From the NCBI GenBank assembly GCA_014904985.1, contig MU128927.1, forward strand, positions 209,107 to 273,106: a stretch of 64,000 nucleotides of DNA. The letters are read 5' to 3'. This stretch comes from Hydnum rufescens UP504. Its lineage: Eukaryota; Basidiomycota; Agaricomycetes; Cantharellales; Hydnaceae. Below, one piece after another: positions 1 to 11,300 of the stretch. The notes below the pieces were generated by a model. That model did not search any database. It was not told the origin of the DNA and saw only the letters and a list, made by a program, of their open reading frames with translations. Every line of letters begins with the position of its first letter. Within the stretch, counting starts at the first letter, position 1. A program made the position numbers and the translations under genes.

Positions 1-3000
1 CATACGCACACTTACAATTGGAGGGGAACAGGCTAATTGCGTGTTCGAGGAGAGACCTTGCTTCGGGCGCATGCCCATTTTCGATTGCGACGAAAGCTTG
101 CCCAACCCATGCCAATGAAAATTCAGGATCGAGTATTTGAGCATGATAGAGTGCGTCGTTGCTCAGTTCTGGATCGCCGTGGTGTAGGTAGAACAGTCCC
201 AGGTTTGTCCATATTGCGGCACTCTGAAATGTACCACATCAGACCACAAGAGCCGGACGTAATGTCAAGAATCTCGCCTTGGGATCTAGCTCGAGGGCTC
301 TGATGTACGAATGCTGGGCCAATTTCGGATTCCGTTCAAAACTGATGGTTCCCAGCGCGTTCCAGAACAGTTCATTAGAGGGTTCTTGTTTCAACGCAAG
401 TTTTAACGCCTCGGCTGCCTGATCGAGAAGAACATCCTGGACACCCTTTGAATTTTTCAGCGCCGCGCTGTGCAAAACGACAGCAAAGTCGAAAAGAGCT
501 GGGGCATGAGTGTCAGGGTCAGCATCGCAAAGCTCCACCCTGAACTGATAAGCCACCACAGCGAGCCACAAGATCGCCCTTCCAGAAACATTCTCCTTGA
601 GGCCTGAGGCAATAGTGGCATATGTGCCAAGACCCGAGACTGCACGTTCTCGAGGCCGACCGGCCGCATCGTAAATGAGAACATTACACAAAGCTAGGAC
701 AGCCTCACGAACAGCCTCTTGGTTTGCAAACTTCTCCGTCTTGGAAAGCTCGAACAACGCATCGGCTGCCGTCTTCCAGGCCACACGGCGGAAACGAGGG
801 AATCCCTCAATAGCCCGGAGACAAGTCGAGATGCAGGAAGCAAAAGATGAGTCGGAGCGCGTCATAAAGCCCGTCGAAAACTCCAAGCGTCCGAGTGACA
901 GGAATGTATCTGCCAGTGACAGCAGTGCGGCAGGCTCGTCGGGACGAGACGCCAGTACCTGTTCGAATTTCGCAATAGCCAATTCATACTGTGCCCATCT
1001 GATGGTGCACCATACCCATCAGGAACGTACAGGTCCATTCGTCAGGAGAAATAGAAGCAGCGCGCGTTAAAGCCTTCAAGGCTGCTACTGGTCGCCCTGA
1101 TCTAGCATACGCTTCGCCAAGACGTGACCAGGTCCTGAAGTCATTGTTGTCAGCACGAAGAGCGATCTGTAACGAGATAATGGCTGGTCCAAAATTATTT
1201 CGATTCTACTCAGAATCGAGAGGTAAGCTTCACCCGCCATCTGCCCTCGCCAAAAAGAAAAAGGTTACTGACTAATTCAACTACACCAGTCGCCTTCCAT
1301 GCCCACGCATTAACGGGCCTATATCGAGACGCTGCAGCGGAATTCCCGACACCGGGAGTGAGCATATCATCTTCGGCCCCGCCCTCACCCTCGATCGTGC
1401 GGCGAGCAACAACCTCGACGAGATCCCATTCCCTCTCGTCAGCGAAGCCCGCGGCGAGCGCCGCGCTGCCTCGCCTTCTCTCGGATCCAGTTCCACAGCC
1501 TTCTGGAAGCATTTAGATGCTCTTGCAGGGTCAGGTGGGTCAACAAATTCTGAGTAATAGATACCGAGTGAAGTGAAAGCCGGGCAAACGAAGAATGTCG
1601 CTTGAGGGCAGTGATAAAGTGTCTATAGGCCTGCTTCCGATGGTCGCCTTCCATCCGAAGAAACACAGTGCGTGAGTAACACATGATAGACGAGTAAGCC
1701 AGATCGCACACCATTTTGGTCCCATAGAGTTTTCCCCAATCTCCACCACGCCTGGGCTTTTCGTTCGCTGTGCTCATCCAGGAGGTCAAGAGCGTCAATA
1801 ACTATTTGCAAGCCATTGGCCGCCCCGGTGTAGTCTCCTGACAGGGAGGCGCACCACGCTACCTCTTCCTCTGCCTCGAGCTTCAACAAGTGATCTACTT
1901 CTGCGCTAATGAGTCCAGCCACGCGGGCGAATAAGCGTCGTGCTTGGTTGTAATTGGCACTATATCTAAGTACGTAGCCTCGAGCAAGAAGTGCTTGCAC
2001 ATTGTCGGGATCCTGAGACAGGACGCTTTCAAGCACTCCGAGAGCCCGAGGATGATGTTTTGGAGGATATAGATGAACCAGAGCAGTCCCTATGGAAGGA
2101 ATTAAAGGCAATCTTAACTCTACACAGAAGGTAGCATTAGGGGCTCATACTTGTATGGAAGCTACGTGGGGTGGAACTTGCCTGGGCAAAACGCTCCCGG
2201 AGAGTGATTCCAAACCAAGCACCCGGTGAAGGCCAGCCTCGGCCACCTTGATTGTGTTGGGATAGTCTTTGTCTTTTGCGTACAGCTCCATCATCATCCA
2301 ATGAGCGACGATGGAATCTTGTGCCCCATTGAAACCATCCTAGAAGATCGAGAACATCACTCAGCGCCGAACAGGATCCGACGGCCGACTGGAACGCACC
2401 AATGCTACCTGGAAAGCATCTTCATAATCGACAGGGGCTAACGTTTCAGTGCTTGCGTCATCTTCGACCTCGGCAATTACTGCAATGTTGCGACATTGGA
2501 AAAATCCAATAATCACGCGAGATAAAGGGGTGTCTAGGAAGGTCCGGACGAATTGACGCAGCATATCTATGTCATAATCCTCTGATGGGATAAGGGTCGG
2601 TAGGAGAACTTTCTTCAGAGATCAGAATCATCGATCTCACCGATTTGAGCAGCATCGATCGACTCCATGACCACTGTCCACGCAAGTTCATCAGCCACCC
2701 CAATCACGACAGCCCCACGCGCCATTTCTTCAATTTCTACTCGCAGCTTCTCTTTTGCATCACCTATTGGCAATGAATGCAAGTATTGCTGCTTATATCG
2801 AAGAAGTTTGGCTTCCGTGGAACGGCGGAGTTCGTCGGATGTACGTGGATGGTTGATGATCTCCTCGTACAACGATGACAACTGCGTAGAGATGCGAAGA
2901 GGTGAGAAAAGGGGTAGTAGTCGTGTATACGGAAACGACGTACGTTCGATGAGCCCCAAATATCCCGTCCGACCTCGCTTCGGATGTTTTCCGGACGGTT

Positions 3001-3938
3001 AGAACTCAGTCGCATCCTACGCTTGTCAACTTCTTTGGCTATTCGGATGTCCTCCTCTTTCTCAACGAGACCAGTGATTTCTTCAAGCAATGGGAGGGAA
3101 TCATGGACAGCGAGTTGGGTCGTAAATGTTGTTGTGGCCCCAGGTTGAGTTAAATCTGGAGGCGGGAGCGTAGATATTACATGGTAGATAGATGAGGATG
3201 GCAGCAGGAGTGAGAGTGTTTCGATCATCTTGAGCAACAGGGAGTTAGCTGCAATATTTACACTCTTCGAGAAATTGTAAGAGGGGCACCTGTGCACGTG
3301 TACCGTGCAGCCGTCGGAGCTCGACCATTTTCTGCAGAGTCTCGGCACATTTCGTGGCATCATTGCTACATTGGTAATGTTACATCGAGCCCTCATTCAA
3401 CCTGTATTCGACGTACCCTGCAGCGAAATTGTCTACAAGTCGGCTCAGAATCTCGCATTGCTTCTCGCTTTTCGATGTCCTTTCATAGAGCTGCGATAAT
3501 CCCTAGTCGAATAAAAACCCTTGTGAGCACGGTCCTTAGTGATCGAAAACAAATGACTATCTATGAGCAACTCACCCACCTGCCATGCAAGAAGTTGTTC
3601 TGGGCTGATCTCGGTAGCTTTCAAGTAAGCCTGGAATAGATCGAATAAATGTGGAGGCCAAAAAAGGAGGGCACAACGAGGCCATACTCGTTCACTCTGA
3701 TCATGTTGTCCAAGTTCCAAAAGGGTACGCCCTGAGAATACAAGTCTGTTTGCATCCCCAACCAACGCAACTCCTAGTTAAAAAGATAGATAATAATAAT
3801 AAGATTTCCCACATACGCATTATAATTATTCGATTCGTAAGAGAGAACCTCTTGGGAAGCTGCGTACGCTGCGGAAAAGTCACCCGCTTTTATAAAATCG
3901 CGTGCGGCCTTGAGCTTTGACCTGACAAAATTGGCCAT
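1..3938 (-). CDS. SKI3: SKI3/TTC37-like TPR protein of the Ski complex, 3' end cut by window
   Basis: Scaffold of the cytoplasmic Ski complex, which feeds mRNA to the exosome for 3'-5' decay. I start it at the ATG whose complement ends at 3938; the first exon reads KLKAARDFIKAGDFSAAY then ESNNYNA, the N-terminus typical of Ski3/TTC37, followed after an intron by LVFSGRTLLELGQ. TPR-type helices continue through many short exons (ALGVLESVLSQDPDNVQALL near 2050; FEQVLASRPDEPAALLSLAD near 960; RALELDPK near 290). The last exon in the window, below 224, reads AAIWTNLGLFYLHHGDPELS and HAQILDPEFSLAWVGQAF, again as in TTC37, and runs off the left edge, so the C-terminal part is outside. One intron (224-277) seems to use a GC donor. 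Exon borders between 1000 and 3400 were not all resolved. Identification is from family pattern; an unrelated TPR protein is unlikely given both ends match. Confidence 0.82.
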
Positions 3939-5919
3939 GGAAATGGCAAGTCAGACAAGCTCAACGATAGGGAGCCGGAATCCCAGTTCAATTGAGGAGG
4001 CTGCAAGATAAAAGTGAGAGTTGACCGGGGGAGGTGTGCACGAAGGCCTGGAAGTCACCGAAGAAGTAAAATCACGTGATCAAGTGCGGCTTGCTCGGGA
4101 ATTCCCGCAGTATATAATGTATGACATAATCAAGTGTAGCCTTCAGCAAATTCTCTCAACCAATCACAGCTCTAGACACAGAATATTCATTCAGTGGTGG
4201 ACCTCTGAGTTAGCACCTTGAGTGAATGTCCCAAGAAGGTATCATGTTCCAGCCTGACTTATACACCAATAATCATATCAATAGTCCAATTTTGTGGCCA
4301 TACAAGGGTTCTCCTCAGTACCCACGTGAGTGTGCTGCTGACCTCTACACACCAATTCAAAGAATGGTGAATGAGTCACCTATCAACCCCAAGTGAGTAT
4401 CGGGAGTGGCAACAGTTTCCAGGCATGGGTTGCAAGGTGCAGATGCGCGTAGTGCAGTATCTACAGTATCTGTAAGATGAAAAAATTATACACGAGATGG
4501 AGATCGGCATTCCCAGACCCCATTCGGGGACTGCTGAAAAATATTTCCCGGATCAAATCAGCCACGAAATTTGAATTTCCTATCGAGTGCTGTACGATAT
4601 CTGGCCCATCGACCAAATATGCTGTCAAAGATGTCAGTGTAATCTGTATATGTGTAGCACCTGAAAGTGTGGTCATTGGCCTAGCATCGCAGTGCCATGG
4701 ATTTGAAGATCGAGGGGAGGCACACCTGCGGCCAATTCTCGCTCTCTTCTTTCCTGGCAATTTTTTCTCGTTGTCACGTCGGCCAAGCGGACTCCGTTGC
4801 AACTCGTTCAGTAGGTTGATGAGTTATCAGGACAACAGTATTGGACTCGACCGCAGCAACGCGTACGCCTTTCGGGCAAACTTGATGAGATCACTGATCC
4901 ATGGAGATCGAATACGGCCGATGGGGGCTGGGGGTGAAGTAAGGGTCCATAGCTACTGACAGCACGGCGCGATATCGGGGGGTCTGGGGGAATCGAAACA
5001 TCACTGACAAGTCTACGGTGCAAAAGGTGAACCACGCGACCCGCGGCCGGCAGATTTTCCCTTGCTTCCTTCTTCGACTGCTTGAGCCCAAGACAGGGTT
5101 AATCTAACTGCTTATGTATAATTATAAGCTGAATATGTATGCCAAGCGAGGACGCCATGATCGTTCCCTATCTGTCTGGGTAGAGGATAATGGTGCACAT
5201 GGCTGAACCTCCTGTGCGCTCCTCGGGCAGAGGCGCATATCTAGAGCAAGTTAGGGGTCTGACAAGGCAACTCATGAGAGATCTCTTCCCCAAGCTCCAC
5301 TATTTACAGCACCAATTTGCATTTTGAAAGCCCCTGACATCTATCCAGGAGAGGTATTGCGAATATTGTCAAGATTGACACCCATGGGGTCGTGAGAACA
5401 TAGATTGGAACATCATCAGAGATATGCCATCTTGGGATTCCCTAGGTGATTCAGCGACGCAATTCCTACAATTGGCTTCCACTCTCGTACTTACGTATCG
5501 CCCACATTGAATTATCTCTCTCGATCGTTCCGGTTCAAGCCTCGTCGGGATGCATTGAGGTCTTTCAAGGAACTCAGCAGGGCGAGGCCACGATACGGTT
5601 CAAAAAGTGGACGACTCTCAAACCGAAAGGGGTGAATCCATGACGGATGCTCGATAATCAGACTCTCGTGTGAAAGAGAGCCGCAAGCGTCACTACTTCC
5701 CGCGATAAAGCACGGCTAGATAGTGTTGGGATCAAGGCAATTATTCGATTGGTATATAGTTTTCAGATATGAAGGAAGGGAGACAAATGATCACGATTCG
5801 CCGCGGTCTTGAGTCGTAAACAAATCAAGATGGTGGATCGTATCGGAGAAAGGGTGAACCCACGGGAACTGCTAGGTGCACAATCATCTCAATTTGAACG
5901 CATCACTTCAAGCTCGGCA
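3939..5919. other. intergenic stretch, no convincing gene
   Basis: About 2 kb between the SKI3 start and the DUF3237 stop. Open frames on both strands around 4460-4960 overlap each other, have no recognisable domain and no plausible intron-exon chain. The first 100-200 bases should hold the SKI3 promoter. I see no repeat or transposon ends here. Confidence 0.5.
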
Positions 5920-6635
5920 TTAGCAAGGATAGAACTGGGAAAAATTGGATGCTGTATTCACCACAAATGCCCAGTGAGGAGCAACTAGGCCGTCTCCGAC
6001 AAACTTTCCAGGAGCGTAAAGGGCCTGTTCAAGGAGGCCCTTCGCGGCTACCGAATCACTTTCGAGGGTACTGCAAGACAGATATGAGCATATCACCTTC
6101 CAAGCGGGCATAAACCAAGGCAAAGAGATACATGAAAGCTTTATTTGACACTCCAGCAGTCCCGAATCCATTCATCTGGACATAGCCCCACTTGTTGTCT
6201 TGAACGAATTGGACGGTGTATCTAACATCTGACGAAATTGACAGATCAGCGAGATGAAATAGATATAGAGATAAGTGATATTACCCAGATGAAAGACACC
6301 AGTGGAGTCGATGTAACCGTGCTCTCCACCGAGACCGCCGAGGATGTTAGCGAGTAGGGTGCCATCAGGTTTAGTCCAATTGCCCCTATGGTCCCGATCG
6401 GTATAAGATTTTTCCACTTTGAAATGGAGGGACTATAGCCTTACCCTCGGATGTCCACGTTAACGCGAGTGCCTTCTGGAATAGCGATCTCGCGGAAATC
6501 AACAAGGTCAACGACGATAGTCGAAAGAAACGCCAGGCGAGTTTGAGGATGGGGAAGGGACGAATCACTCCCGGGAGCAGCAGCGACAAAGGCGGCAGTG
6601 CCAAGAGAGAGGATAGTTAAGAGAGGGAGGAACAT
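5920..6635 (-). CDS. small secreted protein, DUF3237 family
   Basis: Four exons give a protein of about 190 residues. The start at 6635 is followed by a clear signal peptide (MFLPLLTILSLGTAAFVAAAP). The mature part reads LAFLSTIVVDLVDFREIAIPEG, then RVNVDIRGN, an ILGGLGGEHGYIDSTGVFHL loop, and VRYTVQFVQDNKWGYVQMNGFG, which is the DUF3237 (UPF0311) layout of a small beta-barrel. Introns lie near 6420-6449, 6228-6290 and 6065-6090 with GT-AG ends; the stop TAA is the complement of 5920-5922. The TATAAAAT-like box around 6661-6668 (minus strand) is only about 30 bases from the ATG. DUF3237 proteins have no established biochemical role; the secretion call rests on the signal peptide. No neighbour suggests a pathway. 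Confidence 0.72.
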
Positions 6636-7644
6636 GATGGGGCGAAGAATTATGAATGCTAATTTTATAGGCCTGGAGGGTACTGTATGCTTGGTTCTTC
6701 CCGCCTAACTCCTGATGGAATTCCTTGGAGATCGTTAAGGGTGCACATACTTATATAGAATCCTAGAAATATCTTTATACATTACCCAGCCGAAGAGAGC
6801 AGAAATACACTCACAGCCTCGTTTTGGGTTCCCGAAAGTGGCTGGTTCCCTTGGAAAGTTTAGGTACATGCATTAGTCAGGGTCCTCATTATAACACGTT
6901 CCCCAGATTGTTGGTAGATTTCCTTTCACGGAAGATGAGCAGATGGAGGAGAGGTGTCACTCTCAGATTGCTTCCGCGGTAAACTCCGGTCCCGTGACGA
7001 AATTGTGCCTGTCACCACAGTGGCCTGTTCGCGGATCCAGGCCCATGTTTGGATATCACTGTGTGAAAAATGCTGTGGGTCCACGATCTACGTGGAAGTC
7101 GACGCTGAATGTTTAGCCAGCTGCTGGACGCATTGGACCAATTCGGCTCCAGATTACTGTATTTTCGACTTTTCAATGCTGCCTGCTGAACCTTCGATTG
7201 CCGTTTGAAACGGGTGGCTTGGTGGAGGAATTATTATGTAACTCAGACTGATTCCCGGCTCGGGCTCTTTATTCAAACAATTGATCGTTCGCCCCCATCT
7301 CCAGCGCCGCTCATCTACTGTGCTATAGTGAGGCGCTAGTGACTGCCTCGAGGAGGGGCCCAACTGGTTCCACCCTCAAATAAACCACTTTCCAGAACTA
7401 CGCCCGTGACCAGTTCCCTCCCACCAAGGTCCATTCGGCAACTTATCCATATTTCTGCCATATTTCAATTCAATAGAAATGTCGAAACATTTTGACATCA
7501 CTATTCATAAGCTTCCAAAGGAATGTTTGTGCTGCCGATGTACACCGTGGCCATGGGTTGATAGGCAGGGCAATATAAAGGCGTCTGAGGCGAAATGTAT
7601 TTCTCGGAGATATCCGAAGAGAAATCATATCATAGTCGGTAGCG
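6636..7644. other. intergenic stretch between divergent genes
   Basis: About 1 kb between the divergent DUF3237 and complex I subunit genes, so it should carry both promoters. The frame at 6954-7208 (+) and the frame at 7479 (+), which runs into the next gene in a different phase, show no domain and no splice support. Nothing else seen. Confidence 0.45.
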
Positions 7645-8018
7645 ATGGCAGGTCCAGGTGCGCAAGCCAACGTCATGACTGAACACCTTGCCTTTACACA
7701 ACCCCTAATGATAGGATTTCATCCGCATCCACCTTCCTTCGGGCACCGATTTCTCGCAAAGGGCCTCGGCGCAACCATGTGGTTCTTCATATTCTATCGT
7801 GCAAAGTTCGCATCCTTCCCCTTCCATTTGTTTCCCCATTTCATGATGCTTACTATCTGTTGGTATCCTTAGGCAAGACGGGCCGAAATTGCTGGTAAGT
7901 GTACTATCGGTCTGTTGCGAGCATTCTTCTCATAGTCATGGGCTACTAGGGTGCGCATCCTTGGGGGCATGGGGATCACGGGACAACCCACGAGGCAGCC
8001 CACGATACACATCATTGA
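7645..8018 (+). CDS. mitochondrial complex I subunit, NDUFB2/AGGG-like, 64 aa
   Basis: Four exons (7645-7657, 7715-7805, 7873-7894, 7950-8018) join in phase into a 64-residue protein. It starts MAGPGFHPHPPSFGHRFLAK, continues GLGATMWFFIFYRAKQDGPK and LLGAHPWGHGDHG, and ends in a His-rich tail. The single membrane segment containing MWFFIFYRAK and the following DGPxLLGxHPW match fungal accessory subunits of NADH:ubiquinone oxidoreductase (AGGG/NDUFB2 family), located in the inner-membrane arm. All three introns have GT-AG ends and the total of 195 nt is a whole number of codons, which supports this structure over the longer single-frame reading. It converges with the Rad5-like gene, 373 bases apart. 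Confidence 0.85.
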
Positions 8019-8391
8019 TCCAATAGACCGCTAGTCCAATGAATACCCAAGTCAAGGATTTCAAACCTCATCTCTTTGCCTCTGATCGAGTATATACATA
8101 AACGCTCCTGAATCCCTTTACGCTTGAGCAGCGCGCACGAGTTATGTGTAGAGTCCCTCCGCAATCGCTGAGTATGCATATCTCAACACCGCCTCAATAA
8201 TACTGTACGGAGCCCGACCGATATATGATCTCGACGCCAAATGTAGGTCGCGTTGAACCGCGAGGCCGCAATATCGAATGTATTCGAAACGGGTTGCCGG
8301 CACGCGAACCCCCTCTACAATAATGGACATGTATAAACGAGAAATCGTGGGCATGCACTGTACCGCTCCAGGATTTCTCGGCTCAAGCCCC
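8019..8391. other. short convergent intergenic region
   Basis: Space between two 3' ends. It should contain both terminators/poly(A) sites. No gene seen; an open frame on the minus strand from 8462 is an out-of-phase reading over the last exon of the Rad5-like gene. Confidence 0.5.
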
Positions 8392-11300
8392 TCAGTCACT
8401 GTGGATGCTAGAGGCCCTTTTGTTATTAATATCCGTCGAAGCGAGTTCTCTCCGTACTCCAAGTAGCTCGATCAGGTCTGTATATACATTAATATCAACG
8501 CTATGACAAGTCTACCGAAGCCATTGAAGCGGCACATACCTTGCAGACGTGCCTCTTTCTTGGTTGATCTTTGCGTTTCCTTGCTTTTGGTGCCAGAGAA
8601 AGCCTTCAAAATAGAAACGTATGATGGACTGCTGGACGGTGGATCTCCTTGCGACTCACCTGCTTGATCAGAAGTCTTTTGCGCTCCTGGATCTCAAGAC
8701 TTTGCTTTCGATGGTGTTCTCGGCGATAACTGCGGCGCATTACCACTACATGTTATCGGAGGCCCGCATAAAACAAATAGACGCATACGTTGGAAGACAT
8801 GGACTTTCTCGTCTGGCCGATTCGATTGCACCTGAGGCGCCCTTCGTTTTAATCAATGATTCGGATCAATGTGAGACGGACATACCGATCTATGGCCTGG
8901 CTTTCTATGCCCTCCTACTCGTGAAAAGTTATCAATATGAGGCAAGCCAAACCCCAAGTAGTCAAGAGAATGACCTGCCACCATCTGGCTAGAGTCAAAC
9001 ATTCACATGCCACCGAGTAAGCAACATCTCCGGCAACAAGGAGGAAGGGTGCTCACGGATCCATCTGCGGAAAGGAGTACATGAATAGAGAAAAGGATTA
9101 AAGAAAAGAAGTCAGGACTCACCAAATAGACATTATTGGCAGCTGTCAATTGTAAACCAAGCGCGCCGGCCTTCAGCGAGATAAGCATAACCACAGGAAC
9201 CTTCTCATCGATGTCGTACGATCGTAAAACCGCCTGGCGTTCAACTACTTTTCGCCGAGTTGACGACACAGCCCTTGCCTTTTCCTTTGTTTTGGACTTT
9301 AATGGATGTATCGCTGTCCTCGTCACTGTCAAACTCAACCGGTTCGGCGGAAGGATCATAGTCGTCCGAAGGCAGATCGGTGGCGAGCGCATTAGCATTG
9401 CCATTGGCTCGATTGGTTGTCGCGAGATCCACAGGAACCGCATTATCTAAATCGTCCTCATCGCTGGTCAGTTCAGGCAGGAAACTGAGGCGAGGCCTCT
9501 TCTCCCTGACAGGCTCGACATGTTCCTCGTCGTCACTGCTGAGGACGTTCACGGACAACTTGACAGTCGCTGAGCGCGTTTGACGGCTGGGCGATGAAGC
9601 CGAGCCGAGGAGGATGGGCCAGGGTCTGCAGGAGGAAAGATTCCCCTTCTCATCCTCATCGTCGCTTTCCACGATTCGGCGAGAGTGTGATGGTTTCGAA
9701 TTTCTCTTGCTACCAACTGCCTCGTTCAGGGTGGTGCTGATAGAGGTATTTTGAAGAGAATATTGAAACGTTGTAGGACGTCCTTCCGCTTTGCTGCTGA
9801 CATGCTTCCATCGAAACGCACAAACGGTATTTCCGCCTCAGCCAAATGCTCGGCGATCTGAATGGGATTCCCAAAGTTAGCTTCACCAAGAGGGATACGA
9901 ACCACTCCTAACCTTATCTAGGAAAGAGGTAAATTGTGAAAAGACAACAGACTTCTCGGTTGCGGGTGTGAGTTGAAGTAGGTGGATTAGTTGGTCAATC
10001 TTGGCCGACGATTCAAAAGCTACAGCGCTATGCTCTTCATCTTCACTGTCTAATTCGACCCTGATTTGTGCCTGCGTCGCATCAGTAGGGGGTAAAGGTT
10101 CGATCAGGTCGCTGAGCCCAAGGTCACCACGGTCCTAAGGCTCCACATTACTAATAGATTACATGTCGACTCCCAAAGCACGCACCATCGGACACTTCGG
10201 ATCTCTCTGGATTACACCGGCTATACAATCCAGACAGAATGCGTGTGCGCAAGGAGTAATTCGCGGAGAAGTCATTATATCAAAGCAGACTGGACACTCT
10301 TCATTGTCTTCAATGATCTGGAAGAGTCTGTTTTGTAGGCGTAATCGTTCCGCTGGTGTGATCGTAGCTCCACCGAGCTGAGCCACATTGGTTCCATCCT
10401 CGATGTTCAAGAGCCTGAGCTCTTCGAGATATGAGTTGGGGACCAGACTCCGATGTAACGTAAGTTGACGTAGTCGCGTCAACATTGCGAGGGTGTTGGA
10501 AGGTATCTGAACATAACCCAGTAACTTGAGGTTCGTGCCAGAACACTGAAATACAAGTCATTTGTAAACGTGCCTTCACTTGGTTCCCGTCGATGTGTCG
10601 CATAAATCGTTCCCGAGATAGTCGTTCTATCTCGTCGTATAGCATCCTAGTTTCATCATCGAGGGCGACTCGCACGACAGTCATCTCAACCTAGAAACTA
10701 ATTCAGGGGCGTCCATGTGATGAGATGCAAAGGACTAACTGGGGGCAAGTCTACCAGATATTCGCCCTGTGCATTCTGCATTTCTTTGGTTCTCCGAAGG
10801 CATATCTGCGACATCAGACCCTATGAAAGAATGAGAACATGAAGAGAGTGAATAGAATTAAGGATCATACTTTGAGAAGCGTGGCTGAAGAAGGGTCTCC
10901 TTTCGAAAGCGGACGAATAAGAGCCCGATTGAAATAATCGAGCTCATCTAAGGGCTTGCAGACTTTTAAGAAGTTAAGAAGTGACCCGAGATCTTTAGGA
11001 GAGTTTATCTTTGGGTCTCTTAGAGTACGAGCCGGATAATGGATGCTATAGCGACTTACAATAGGAGTTCCAGTGACGACCTGTGCCAACAGGTTCTCAG
11101 TGATGACAATGAAGATTAGAAAGTGAATACCCACCCATCGACGTTCTGCTTTAAGGTTGCAAAGTGCTTCGTGTTGTTTTGTCTGATATTATAGTGGATT
11201 GATTCTCAATTTCGACGCATGAATTGAGAACCTATGCTCACTTTGGCGTTACGGATGGTGTGTCCTGTCATTGAAAAGGTGAGGGTGCATACACTTACGC

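Noticed and set aside
4461..4960. Genes on either strand at 4.5-5.0 kb
   Set aside because: Mutually overlapping frames without domains, splice context or biased composition.
8621..8992. Plus-strand 123-codon frame as a gene
   Set aside because: It is antisense to the conserved C-terminal exons of the Rad5-like ATPase.
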